This document shows, in pieces, positions 55,204 through 62,801 of a DNA stretch of 64,000 nucleotides (position 1 is its first letter; every line of letters starts with the position of its first letter). The stretch comes from Salidesulfovibrio brasiliensis JCM 12178. GTDB taxonomy: Bacteria; Desulfobacterota; Desulfovibrionia; Desulfovibrionales; Desulfovibrionaceae. The notes beneath the pieces were generated by a model. It was given only the letters and a program-made list of their open reading frames with translations. It did no database searches and had not been told where the DNA came from. The stretch is from NCBI RefSeq assembly GCF_001311825.1, contig NZ_BBCB01000005.1, forward strand, positions 1-64,000, written 5' to 3'. A program made the position numbers and the translations under genes.

Positions 55204-55779
55204 CTAGGCGGCCATGCCCTTGAAGGCGAAAAAGGCCAGCGACATGAGCCCGGCCATTATCAGCGCCATGGGGGTTCCCCGCAGGGCTATGGGGATACGG
55301 ACCATGTCGAGGCGTTCGCGGATGCTTGCCAGCACCACCAGCGCGAGCATGAAGCCCGCGCCCGAAGCGATGGAATAGACCACGGTCTGCACCAGCGTGA
55401 ATTCCTCGCGCTGGCAGATGATGGCGATGCCGAGCACCGCGCAGTTAGTGGTAATGAGCGGCAGGAAAATGCCAAGCGAGTTGTAGAGCGGTGGAACCAT
55501 TTTCTTGAGGAAAATTTCCACGAACTGGACCAGCGAGGCGATGACGAGGATGAAGGCGATGGTCTGCAGGTAGCCGAGATCGTTGGGCGCGAGCAGGTTT
55601 TTTTGCACCAGCCAGGTGATGGTCGCGGCCATGGTTGCCACGAACACCACCGCGAATCCCATTCCGATGGCCACGCCTGTTTCCTTGGACGTGCCGATGA
55701 ACGGGCAGTTGCCGAGATACTGGGCGAGGACGATGTTGTTGACGAATATCGCCCCGATGACGAGCAGGAAGTAATCCAT
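55204..55779 (-). CDS. rnfA: Electron transport complex subunit RnfA
   Basis: A 191-residue membrane protein with six helices, homologous to NqrE. It begins MDYFLLVIGAIFVNNIVLAQYLGNCPFIGTSKE; the LGNCPF and later TTNCAVLG cysteines are the pair that binds the intramembrane [2Fe-2S] cluster. Together with RnfE it forms the core channel of the Rnf ion pump. Confidence 0.95.
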   Translation of the reverse strand: MDYFLLVIGAIFVNNIVLAQYLGNCPFIGTSKETGVAIGMGFAVVFVATMAATITWLVQKNLLAPNDLGYLQTIAFILVIASLVQFVEIFLKKMVPPLYNSLGIFLPLITTNCAVLGIAIICQREEFTLVQTVVYSIASGAGFMLALVVLASIRERLDMVRIPIALRGTPMALIMAGLMSLAFFAFKGMAA

Positions 55780-55794
55780 GCCTTCTCTCCCTAT

Positions 55795-56304
55795 CTAGAA
55801 TTCAATGCCGTGTTCATGCAGGCGTTCGCGGATGCGCTCCAGGCCCTTGGCCATGATGGGCGCGCCCGAGCGCTGCATTTCCTCGGTCATCTGGCGGTAC
55901 ATCTTGCCCTGCAGGGCCACCTGTTTGCGCCAGACCGGGCTTTCATAAATGGCGATGAGTTCCTTTATTTCCTCATGCGTGAAGTTCCTGTCGTACATCC
56001 CCACGAATATGGCCATGGTCGTGTTCATCAGATCATTGAAAATCTTCTGGATTTCTTCTTCAACCGCTGCGGTGGCCTCTTCGGACATATCCGGATGCTT
56101 GTGGCGCAGCTTGGAGACGATGCCGTCGATGTTAGGCCGAATCAGGTCAGGCAGCGACGCGGTGGCGCCCGTCAGTTCCAGCATCTTTTCGATGTCCTTT
56201 CGTTTGGCGTCGTCACTGGCTGCGCAGGGCAGTGCGAGAACGAGAACGAGAGCGGCAGCGGTGATCGCGGCGAGTGTATTTTTCAGCGGGGAGTTATTGG
56301 ACAA
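55795..56304 (-). CDS. DUF2059 exported protein (second copy)
   Basis: A 169-residue protein with a signal peptide (residues 1-29, ending LPCAAS) and a helical DUF2059 domain: RKDIEKMLELTGATASLPDLIRPNIDGIV and FTHEEIKELIAIYESPVWRKQVALQGKM. It starts with TTG at 56304 behind GGAGGAAG, overlapping the stop of the first copy, so the pair is coupled. DUF2059 has no known biochemical role. Its presence in the rnf operon suggests a periplasmic accessory role. Confidence 0.75.
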   Translation of the reverse strand: MSNNSPLKNTLAAITAAALVLVLALPCAASDDAKRKDIEKMLELTGATASLPDLIRPNIDGIVSKLRHKHPDMSEEATAAVEEEIQKIFNDLMNTTMAIFVGMYDRNFTHEEIKELIAIYESPVWRKQVALQGKMYRQMTEEMQRSGAPIMAKGLERIRERLHEHGIEF

Positions 56305-56788
56305 GACCTTCTTCCTCCAGTCGTTTGCGAATGCGCTTGTCAGCCTGTTGCGCAAAGACGTTTGCCCAGCCCCGGGCCAGCATCATGCCGTCCTGGGAAA
56401 TCTCCGGGCGTTTCTTCTTGAGCTTTTGCCACGTGTCCGAGGAGTAGAACTCCAGAAGCACCGTGACGTCTTCCTGTGTAAGATGCGGCATCCACGCCTC
56501 GGCCATCATGTCGGCCAGCTTGGGCAGGCTCTCCTCAAGCTCGGCGTCGATGCTTTCCTCCACGATGGCGCTGACCTGATCAGCATGCTCCGGGACAGCC
56601 GCGGCGTAGCGTTCGCGGGCGACCTTCTGCATACGGTCGATGACCACACGGACCATGTCGAGCTCACCGGAGAGCTTGAGCATGCGAATGACGTCGGCGC
56701 GTTCCGGAGCCTTGGCCTGCACGGCGGCGGCAAGGCAGAGCGTGAGTGCGAGCGCGAGTGCGAGGTGCTTTGCGAGAGATCGAATCAT
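56294..56788 (-). CDS. DUF2059 exported protein (first copy)
   Basis: A 164-residue protein with a signal peptide (residues 1-25, ending AVQA) and the same domain as the next gene: ERADVIRMLKLSGELDMVRVVIDRMQK and LTQEDVTVLLEFYSSDTWQKLKKKRPEISQ. The two copies are diverged, so the duplication is not recent. The ATG at 56788 follows AGGAA. It lies between rnfE and the second copy. Confidence 0.78.
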   Translation of the reverse strand: MIRSLAKHLALALALTLCLAAAVQAKAPERADVIRMLKLSGELDMVRVVIDRMQKVARERYAAAVPEHADQVSAIVEESIDAELEESLPKLADMMAEAWMPHLTQEDVTVLLEFYSSDTWQKLKKKRPEISQDGMMLARGWANVFAQQADKRIRKRLEEEGLVQ

Positions 56789-56796
56789 CAATGTTC

Positions 56797-57471
56797 CTAT
56801 TTCAGTGGGGTGTTGCACATGCCGCAGGCCTTGCAGTCGTGCTTTGGCCCTTCTACGGCTTCAAGGCCTTTGACGCCGCGCTGCCAGTTGGTCAGCGCGT
56901 TCATGGCGGCCAGTACCAGTCCGAGGCACACGAAGGCGCCGGGTGCTTCTATCATGAACGTGAACGGCTCGAAACCGCTCCACATGACGGATTTTCCGAA
57001 CAACGTGCCGTACCCGAAGGTTTCGCGCAGTGCACCGAGGAAGGTCAGGGAGAGGGCAAAGCCGATGCCAAGCCCCAGCCCGTCGGCCGTGGACATCAGG
57101 ACCGTGTTCTTGGACGCGAACGCTTCGGCCCGGCCCAGAATGATGCAGTTAACCACGATGAGCGGCACGAAGATGCCGAGCTGCTGGTACAGTGGATATG
57201 CGAACGCCTGCATCAGAAGTTCCACGCAGACCACAAGCGAGGCCGCGATGACGATGAAGCAGGCGATGCGGACCTTGCTGGGGATGATGTTCCTGAGCAG
57301 CGAGACGAAGACGTTGGACAACGTCAGCACGAATATGACCGCCAGCCCCATGCCGAGGCCGTTGTCCGCGGTCTTGGTCACGGCCAGCACGGGGCAGAGG
57401 CCGAGCACCAGCCTGAACGGCGGCAGGTCGCGCCAGAGTCCTTTTGAAAATTCTTTCCAGAGCGTGCTCAT
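56797..57471 (-). CDS. rnfE: Electron transport complex subunit RnfE
   Basis: A 224-residue membrane protein homologous to NqrD. It starts LWKEFSKGLWRDLPPFRLVLGLCPVLAVTKTADNGLGMG; the LCPxLAVT cysteine and later VVNCIILGRAEAFA cysteine are the second half of the [2Fe-2S] site shared with RnfA. Six helices are predicted. A short C-terminal Cys-rich tail (CKACGMCNTPLK) is unusual. Confidence 0.93.
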   Translation of the reverse strand: MSTLWKEFSKGLWRDLPPFRLVLGLCPVLAVTKTADNGLGMGLAVIFVLTLSNVFVSLLRNIIPSKVRIACFIVIAASLVVCVELLMQAFAYPLYQQLGIFVPLIVVNCIILGRAEAFASKNTVLMSTADGLGLGIGFALSLTFLGALRETFGYGTLFGKSVMWSGFEPFTFMIEAPGAFVCLGLVLAAMNALTNWQRGVKGLEAVEGPKHDCKACGMCNTPLK

Positions 57472-57480
57472 GCGACTCTC

Positions 57481-58071
57481 CTAGGACCCGAATTCGGACG
57501 GGATTTTGTCCTTGATTTCATTGAACGTCTTGATGGCGTGGTTCACTGCGGCAACCGCACCCGTTGACGAGACAGTGGCCCCGGAGACCGCGGCGATGTC
57601 TCCGCCGCCGGACTTGAGCGCCACGTCGTCGAGCGGGTGGCTGACGAACTGGTTGCGAAAGTCACCCTCGGTGATGCGCGTACCCACGCCGGGCGTTTCC
57701 TTCATGGTGGTCACGCCGATGCCTGCCAGCTCGTTCTTGCCGCCCTGATCGACCGCGAAGCCGACCATGATGCCGAGGTCGCCGCCGAAGCCTTTGCCGA
57801 AGGATTGGAAGGCAACGCCAACCAGCTTGCCGTCCTTGCGGGCAGGGAAGACGATGTGTTCCTGCCCCTGCGCGTCGGCGATGCGCGCCCTGTCCTTGAC
57901 CGGGTTGTTGTCGATGTCGGAAAAAATCTGGTTCAGGGCCGGACCCTGCACGTAGGTCAATTCCTGCTCTTCAACTCGTTGCGCAGTGGCGTCGCGGATG
58001 GTTGCCAGCGTGAAGCCGGAAGCGCCGCAGATGAGCGAGAGCACGAGAACCATTCGAATCATTTCCATCAT
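57481..58071 (-). CDS. rnfG: Electron transport complex subunit RnfG
   Basis: A 196-residue flavoprotein with one N-terminal helix (residues 3-25) and a periplasmic FMN domain. The flavinylation site SGATVSSTGAVAAVNHAI holds the Thr that takes covalent FMN. Other expected segments are GGKNELAGIGVTTMKETPGVGTRI. It overlaps rnfD by four bases. Confidence 0.93.
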   Translation of the reverse strand: MMEMIRMVLVLSLICGASGFTLATIRDATAQRVEEQELTYVQGPALNQIFSDIDNNPVKDRARIADAQGQEHIVFPARKDGKLVGVAFQSFGKGFGGDLGIMVGFAVDQGGKNELAGIGVTTMKETPGVGTRITEGDFRNQFVSHPLDDVALKSGGGDIAAVSGATVSSTGAVAAVNHAIKTFNEIKDKIPSEFGS

Positions 58072-59027
58072 GCCTTGACCCTCCCTGTGCCGAACGGCTT
58101 GGGCGCGATGCGCTCCAGAAGCGGGGTGGCGAGCTGAGCCAGAAGCAGCGCAAAGGGCACTGCGTCGGGGTACATGCCGTATTGCCTGATGAGCATGGTC
58201 AGGATGCCTCCCATGAGGCCGTATGCGATCATGGGAACCGGAAGCACCGGCGAGGGAGCCGGGTCCGTTGCGAGAAAGAACGCGCCGAAAAGGGTGCCGC
58301 CGCCGATGAGGTGGAACGTGGCCGAGGCGTTGGTTCCATCGCCGGTCAACTGGAAGACGAGTGCTGCCAGCGCGATGCCGCCGATGAAGGCCACGGGGAT
58401 TTCAGGGCGGATGATGCGCCGGGAGAGCAGATACAGCCCGCCGAGCAGTATGGCCCCACTCTGGGCAGCACCGAGGCCGCCGATTTGTTCGCCGAGGAGC
58501 ATGTTCGTGGCGCTGATGTCGCTGACCGCCTGCAGGCCGAAATAGTGCAGCTCGTGCAGCGGGGCCCTTAGCGGGGAGTCGAGCATGGTGGTGTACGGGT
58601 CCATGAAGGTCCCCCACGAGATGCGGCAGGTGGTCCAGCCGACCAGCGCCGCGCCGAGCGGGTTGCCGCCGTTGCCACCGAAGATCATTTTGCCGAGGAT
58701 GATCGACGCTGCCGCTCCGCTGACCACCAGCCACCACGGGGCCGATGCCGGGAGCAGGAAGGCGTAAAACAGGCCGATGAGCACGGCGGTGCCGTCGTCA
58801 ACCGCGCTTCTTCGTTTGATGGCCTTCCAGCACACGGCTTCCGTGAGCACGGCCACGGCGCAGGAAAGGAGCATCACCCGCGCGGCAGGCAGGCCGAAGT
58901 GCCAGACTGCCATGATTGCGGCAGGCATGAGCGCGAGGATGGTCTCCAGCGTCATGCCCTTGAAGGTGCGGCCGCAGTGGACGTGCGGCGGCGAGGCTAC
59001 GGTCAGCAGTGGTTCTATGGGTTTCAT
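58068..59027 (-). CDS. rnfD: Electron transport complex subunit RnfD
   Basis: A 319-residue membrane protein homologous to NqrB. It begins PLLTVASPPHVHCGRTFKGMTLETILALMPA and has FGGNGGNPLGAALVGW and the final FATDPAPSPVLPVPM-like block (here FLATDPAPSPVLP). The usual S/T-x-A-T-P-L flavinylation motif is not visible; the aligned place reads DSPLRAPLHEL, lacking the Thr. The ATG at 59027 overlaps rnfC; GAGGAGG lies upstream. Confidence 0.9.
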   Translation of the reverse strand: MKPIEPLLTVASPPHVHCGRTFKGMTLETILALMPAAIMAVWHFGLPAARVMLLSCAVAVLTEAVCWKAIKRRSAVDDGTAVLIGLFYAFLLPASAPWWLVVSGAAASIILGKMIFGGNGGNPLGAALVGWTTCRISWGTFMDPYTTMLDSPLRAPLHELHYFGLQAVSDISATNMLLGEQIGGLGAAQSGAILLGGLYLLSRRIIRPEIPVAFIGGIALAALVFQLTGDGTNASATFHLIGGGTLFGAFFLATDPAPSPVLPVPMIAYGLMGGILTMLIRQYGMYPDAVPFALLLAQLATPLLERIAPKPFGTGRVKA

Positions 59028-60199
59028 GATGCCGGTGCCTCCTCGATTTCGCACGCTCCCTTGAGAAGGGTTATCTCCTGTTTGGCGAGCCTGATATATT
59101 GGAGGATGGGCCGTCTGGTGGGGCAGAAGTAGCCGCAGATGCCGCACTCCATGCAGGAAAAAATGTTGTAGCCCTCACAGCGCTCGAACAGCTTGAACTC
59201 CGAGGCCTTGCTCAGCAGATCGGGCCGAACGCGTGACGGGCAGCGTCTTGCGCATTCGCCACAGCCCACGCAGGCCGAGTCACCGGAGTGCATGAAAAGC
59301 CCTTCGGGGACCACGTGGACTGCGTTTGTCCGCTTGTCCGTTCCCTGTTCAAGGTTGCAGGCGGTGCTGCCTGTCATCAGACCGCCGAAGACGATTCGAT
59401 CCCCTTGCGAGGCCGTGGTGCCGGTTTCGGCAAGCAGGGTGGCCGCCGTGGTGCCGAGGGGAACCATGGCGGCGCGCTGGCCGAGCTGGCAGATGACATT
59501 GGTGTACGGGCGACCTGATTCGACGATGCGGCCCGCGATATACAGGTCTTCGAGGGTGACGATGCAGGCCGATGTCGGCGGAGTGCCGTTGACGGGCTCC
59601 TCGCCGGTGACCGCGCGGATTACCATTGGGGCCATCCCGTACGGGTGGCGGGCCGGAACAAAGGTCACGCTGCAGTCCGCGAATGCGACCACCTTGGTGC
59701 CTTTGGCTGCGGCCAGCACGGTGCGGCTGGGCTGGACGATGTTCTTGATCGTTTCCAGCCCGAGCTCCACGGCCTTTCGGTGGTCGTTCATAAGCGGGGC
59801 AAAGATGCCGTGCCCCGGTTCGGGCGGAACGGCATTGACGATCAGCAGTGGGGCGGTGCGGATGGACGCCGTGTTCATGCCCATGCGGGCGAGCCATTTG
59901 AGCAGCTCCGGCGAATCTGAGGGCACGCTTTCGCGTTCCACCGTCTTGGTTCCAGTGGTCCTGATCTCGATGAAGGTATCGGTGACCGCCTCTACCGTCC
60001 CCGAGACACCGCTGTGCAGGTCGCCGGTGCCTGCTCGCGTGGATGACGCGATGCGGGTGCCAGTCAGCACCTCGTCTCCTGCCGCCACCACTGGATCATG
60101 GCATTCAAGTCCGACGCGCAGGAGCGGCGGAGTGGGGATGGTGCCGAGCGGACCGGTGTCGAGCGTTCCGAGTCGGAAATCGTATCTGTCCATGGTCAT
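59024..60199 (-). CDS. rnfC: Electron transport complex subunit RnfC
   Basis: A 391-residue peripheral subunit expected to bind FMN and NAD(H). It contains the barrel-sandwich start (LRVGLECHDPVVAAGDEVLTG), the SLBB/NADH region, and two C-terminal [4Fe-4S] motifs, CVGCGECARRCPSRVRPDLL and CMECGICGYFCPTRRPIL. The N-terminal Gly-rich loop usual for NADH (GGAGFPT-like) is replaced by ARMGMNTAS, so direct NADH binding is doubtful. Start at 60199 (MTMDRYDF) or 60193, both near a GGGA. The cytochrome gene ends 13 bases upstream. Confidence 0.88.
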   Translation of the reverse strand: MTMDRYDFRLGTLDTGPLGTIPTPPLLRVGLECHDPVVAAGDEVLTGTRIASSTRAGTGDLHSGVSGTVEAVTDTFIEIRTTGTKTVERESVPSDSPELLKWLARMGMNTASIRTAPLLIVNAVPPEPGHGIFAPLMNDHRKAVELGLETIKNIVQPSRTVLAAAKGTKVVAFADCSVTFVPARHPYGMAPMVIRAVTGEEPVNGTPPTSACIVTLEDLYIAGRIVESGRPYTNVICQLGQRAAMVPLGTTAATLLAETGTTASQGDRIVFGGLMTGSTACNLEQGTDKRTNAVHVVPEGLFMHSGDSACVGCGECARRCPSRVRPDLLSKASEFKLFERCEGYNIFSCMECGICGYFCPTRRPILQYIRLAKQEITLLKGACEIEEAPAS

Positions 60200-60212
60200 G
60201 CGTCCCGTGATC

Positions 60213-60951
60213 CTACTGTATATGGCATTGGTAACATGCATCCTTGCCGTATGGTCCAGTGCCAGCCTTTTCATGGCACCCCTGACACTGCTGATGGAAT
60301 GCTGCCACGCGGGACGGCACGGAGTTGGAAACCGGTTCGCTGTGGCAGTCCGCGCATGGCGTGTAATCCACCTCGTCCGCCGGAGCCGGGAGCCGCTTGT
60401 GGCAGAAGCCGCAGTTGCGATAGCTGTCGCTGAAATCCTCTTCGTGACAGTTTGCGCAGCGTTCGTGTGCCGCATTCATCAGCGAGGGGATGCCGGAGTC
60501 CGTTTCCTCATGGCAGTTGGAGCACTGCTGGGGTTCGTCCTCTATGTCGGTGTCGTGGTGACAGTCGGTGCAGTCCGAGGTGTATTCGTCCACGTGCAGG
60601 TCATGGTCGAAGGGGGAAATGTCCGCGCGGGGGTGGTGGCAGCTCGCGCACTGTTGCGGAGACATGTTCAGCTCCGTGTGTTCTTCCAGATACTGGGCGC
60701 TGAACTTGGCCGGGTGGCAGTCCGTGCACCGTGGCGGGTTGGGGTCCTCGCCGCTGGTGTGGTGGCAGTCGCCGCAACGCATGTCGCCCATGTCCGCGTG
60801 TTGCTGATGGGTGAACAGAACGTTGCCGCCCTTGCTTTCAAGAAGGACTTTCACGGGCGGGGACTGGGACTGCCGGGACGACGTAGCCCGCGACTGCGGC
60901 TATGAGCATGACTACCGTGATGATGGAGATTGGCAGGTAGCGTTTCTGCAA
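60213..60951 (-). CDS. Decaheme c-type cytochrome of the Rnf complex, frame disturbed near the N-terminus
   Basis: The cytochrome body (from 60854, 213 residues) has ten CxxCH heme sites, starting CGDCH, CTDCH and ending CYQCH. It would be periplasmic and could exchange electrons between Rnf and the soluble cytochrome c3 pool. That frame lacks a signal sequence. An overlapping frame from a TTG at 60951, preceded by GGGGGTG, codes a membrane anchor (QKRYLPISIITVVMLIAAVAGYVV). The two frames join near 60862 if one extra base is removed (or two added). I therefore extend the CDS to 60951. Gene order cytochrome-rnfC-D-G-E-A-B is typical of Desulfovibrio. Confidence 0.8.
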
Positions 60952-61086
60952 GAAGGCACCCCCGATATTTTGACTGATTATCGTTTTGTAGCTGAAAACA
61001 CGGAATTTTGTCCACCTCTTTCCCTAAAGCCCGGCCGCTTTCGCCGATTATTTGTCCAGTCGTTTGAGAAGATGCGAAAAATCTCG

Positions 61087-61115
61087 AAAAGTGGAGTTTT
61101 GGCCTCCACTTTTTT
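61087..61115 (+). terminator. Terminator-like hairpin between rnf and phoA
   Basis: A 10-bp stem (AAAAGTGGAG and CTCCACTTTT, 7-base loop) with a T run on the plus strand. It precedes no plus-strand gene end, so it may instead insulate phoA or act as an attenuator in the rnf leader. The 60952-61239 region otherwise holds the Pho box and unassigned rnf upstream sequence. Confidence 0.45.
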
Positions 61116-61158
61116 CGTAACGCCATCGTCAAACAGGCGTTTCGTTACCTTGTGTCTT

Positions 61159-61176
61159 CGTCATAAACCTGTCGCC
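61159..61176 (+). promoter_or_regulatory. Pho box upstream of the alkaline phosphatase gene
   Basis: TCGTCATAAACCTGTCGC matches the PhoB consensus (CTGTCATAAA-x-CTGTCA-type direct repeat) in almost all positions. A TACTCA -10-like element begins ten bases after it (61187), the usual PhoB geometry where the box replaces the -35. The phoA start is 64 bases downstream. Confidence 0.7.
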
Positions 61177-61239
61177 AACGATTGATACTCACTCTCTTAG
61201 TTGTAAATCCGTAACTACAGTATTTCTGGAGGAAACATC

Positions 61240-62736
61240 ATGAGGGGTTTTGTGATCAGATTCGTTGCCCTTATGCTCTTCGCCGTTCTGGTGACGGGCT
61301 GCAGCAACGAGAAGAAACAGGCCGAAGCGCCGGCCGCCAAGCAGGCTTCCAAAGTCAAGTACGTCATGCTTTTCATCGGTGACGGCATGGGGCTGCCGCA
61401 GCGCGCCGCAACCGAACAGTTCCTCGGCCGCAAGCTGCATGTGGACGCCATGCCTGCGCAGGGCATCACCACCACGTTCGCCAATGACCGTTTCATCACC
61501 GGTTCTGCCGCGTCTGCCACGGCCATTGCTTCCGGTATCAAGACCAATATCAACTACATCGGCGTCGACCCCGAGTTCAAGCCGGTCAAGACCATTGCTG
61601 AAATGGCAAAGGACAACGGCATGAAGGTCGGCATCGTGTCCAGCGTGTCCATTGACCACGCCACGCCTGCGGCTTTCTATTCCCACGTCAAGACTCGCAA
61701 GATGTACCATGAAATCGACTGTCAACTCGCCGAGTCCGGCTTCGATTTCTTTGGCGGCGGCGGCCTGAAGGATCCCAGCGGCAAGAAGTCCAAGGCTCCT
61801 CTTGGCGACGCCATCGAAATGGCCAAGAAGAACGGTTACAAGATCATCACCGACAAAGCGGCCTTCAAGGCTCTGAAGCCCGGCGACGGCAAGGTGCTTT
61901 CCTGGAACGCCAATCTGCCCGACGGCAAAGCCCTTCCCTACGCCATGGACATGACCGACGAAGACATCACCCTTCCGGAGTTCACCGCCAAGGCCATCGA
62001 AATGCTTGATAACCCCGACGGGTTCTTCCTCATGGTGGAAGGCGGAAAGATCGACTGGGCCTGTCACGCCAACGACGCAGCCGCCTCCGTGCGCAACACC
62101 GTTGCTTTTGACGACTCCGTCAAGGTCGGCCTCGACTTCCTTGCCAAGCATCCGGACGAAACGCTCATCGTCGTCACCGGCGACCACGAGTGCGGCGGTC
62201 TGACCCTCGGTTTTGCAGGCACCAAGTACAAGAGCTACTTCGATGTCCTCGGTGCACAGAAGATATCCTTCCAGAAATTCACCGATGAAATCGTTGCTGA
62301 CTTCCGCGCCAAGAACGGCACCTTCGAAGAAATGAAACCGATGATTACCAAGTATTTCGGTCTCAAGTTCGAAGGCGATCCCAAGAAGGACCGCCTCGTG
62401 CTGGCTCCGTATCAGGTCGAGCAGGTCAAGCAGGCTTTTCGTCGCAGCATGGCCGGTGAAGAAGAGCAGGCCGGTGAGGAGAACTACATCCTCTACGGCG
62501 GCTACGATCCTCTGACCATGGCGCTGACCCACACCCTGAACCAGAACGCCGGTCTTGCATGGACCTCCTACAAGCACACCGGTGTGCCCGTTTCCACCTC
62601 TGCGGCCGGCAACGGTTACGAAGCCTTCAACGGTTCGTATGACAACATCGACATCGCACTCAAGCTGATGAAAGCCATGGGCATGGACGCGCAGCCCCAG
62701 TATCTGCCGAGCCAGAAGACCGCCATGGCCCAGTAG
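61240..62736 (+). CDS. phoA: Alkaline phosphatase (lipoprotein)
   Basis: A 498-residue phosphomonoesterase that frees phosphate from organic phosphates outside the cytoplasm. The N-terminus MRGFVIRFVALMLFAVLVTGC is a lipoprotein signal with lipobox VTGC, so it is anchored, unlike soluble E. coli PhoA. The core has MLFIGDGMGLPQRAA (metal Asp), the nucleophile Ser in FITGSAASATAIASG, VEGGKIDWACHAND and VTGDHECGG, plus the late metal His in KHTGVPVS. Ribosome site GGAGGAAA. A Pho box indicates control by phosphate starvation. Confidence 0.93.
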   Translation: MRGFVIRFVALMLFAVLVTGCSNEKKQAEAPAAKQASKVKYVMLFIGDGMGLPQRAATEQFLGRKLHVDAMPAQGITTTFANDRFITGSAASATAIASGIKTNINYIGVDPEFKPVKTIAEMAKDNGMKVGIVSSVSIDHATPAAFYSHVKTRKMYHEIDCQLAESGFDFFGGGGLKDPSGKKSKAPLGDAIEMAKKNGYKIITDKAAFKALKPGDGKVLSWNANLPDGKALPYAMDMTDEDITLPEFTAKAIEMLDNPDGFFLMVEGGKIDWACHANDAAASVRNTVAFDDSVKVGLDFLAKHPDETLIVVTGDHECGGLTLGFAGTKYKSYFDVLGAQKISFQKFTDEIVADFRAKNGTFEEMKPMITKYFGLKFEGDPKKDRLVLAPYQVEQVKQAFRRSMAGEEEQAGEENYILYGGYDPLTMALTHTLNQNAGLAWTSYKHTGVPVSTSAAGNGYEAFNGSYDNIDIALKLMKAMGMDAQPQYLPSQKTAMAQ

Positions 62737-62763
62737 GGAAAGATAAGACAACGCTTAACCTTG

Positions 62764-62792
62764 GGGCGGGGGCCTGAGCCTCCGCCCTTTCG
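62764..62792 (+). terminator. Probable terminator after phoA
   Basis: A GC-rich hairpin (GGGCGGGGGC and GCCTCCGCCC, loop CTGA, one mismatch) with a short TTTC tail lies 28 bases after the phoA stop. The U tract is weak. Confidence 0.5.
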
Positions 62793-62801
62793 GTGTATCC
62801 A

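Noticed and set aside
60811-61185. A 124-codon plus-strand frame between the cytochrome gene and phoA.
   Set aside because: It overlaps the cytochrome anchor region antisense, has no recognisable domain and runs through a hairpin and the Pho box.
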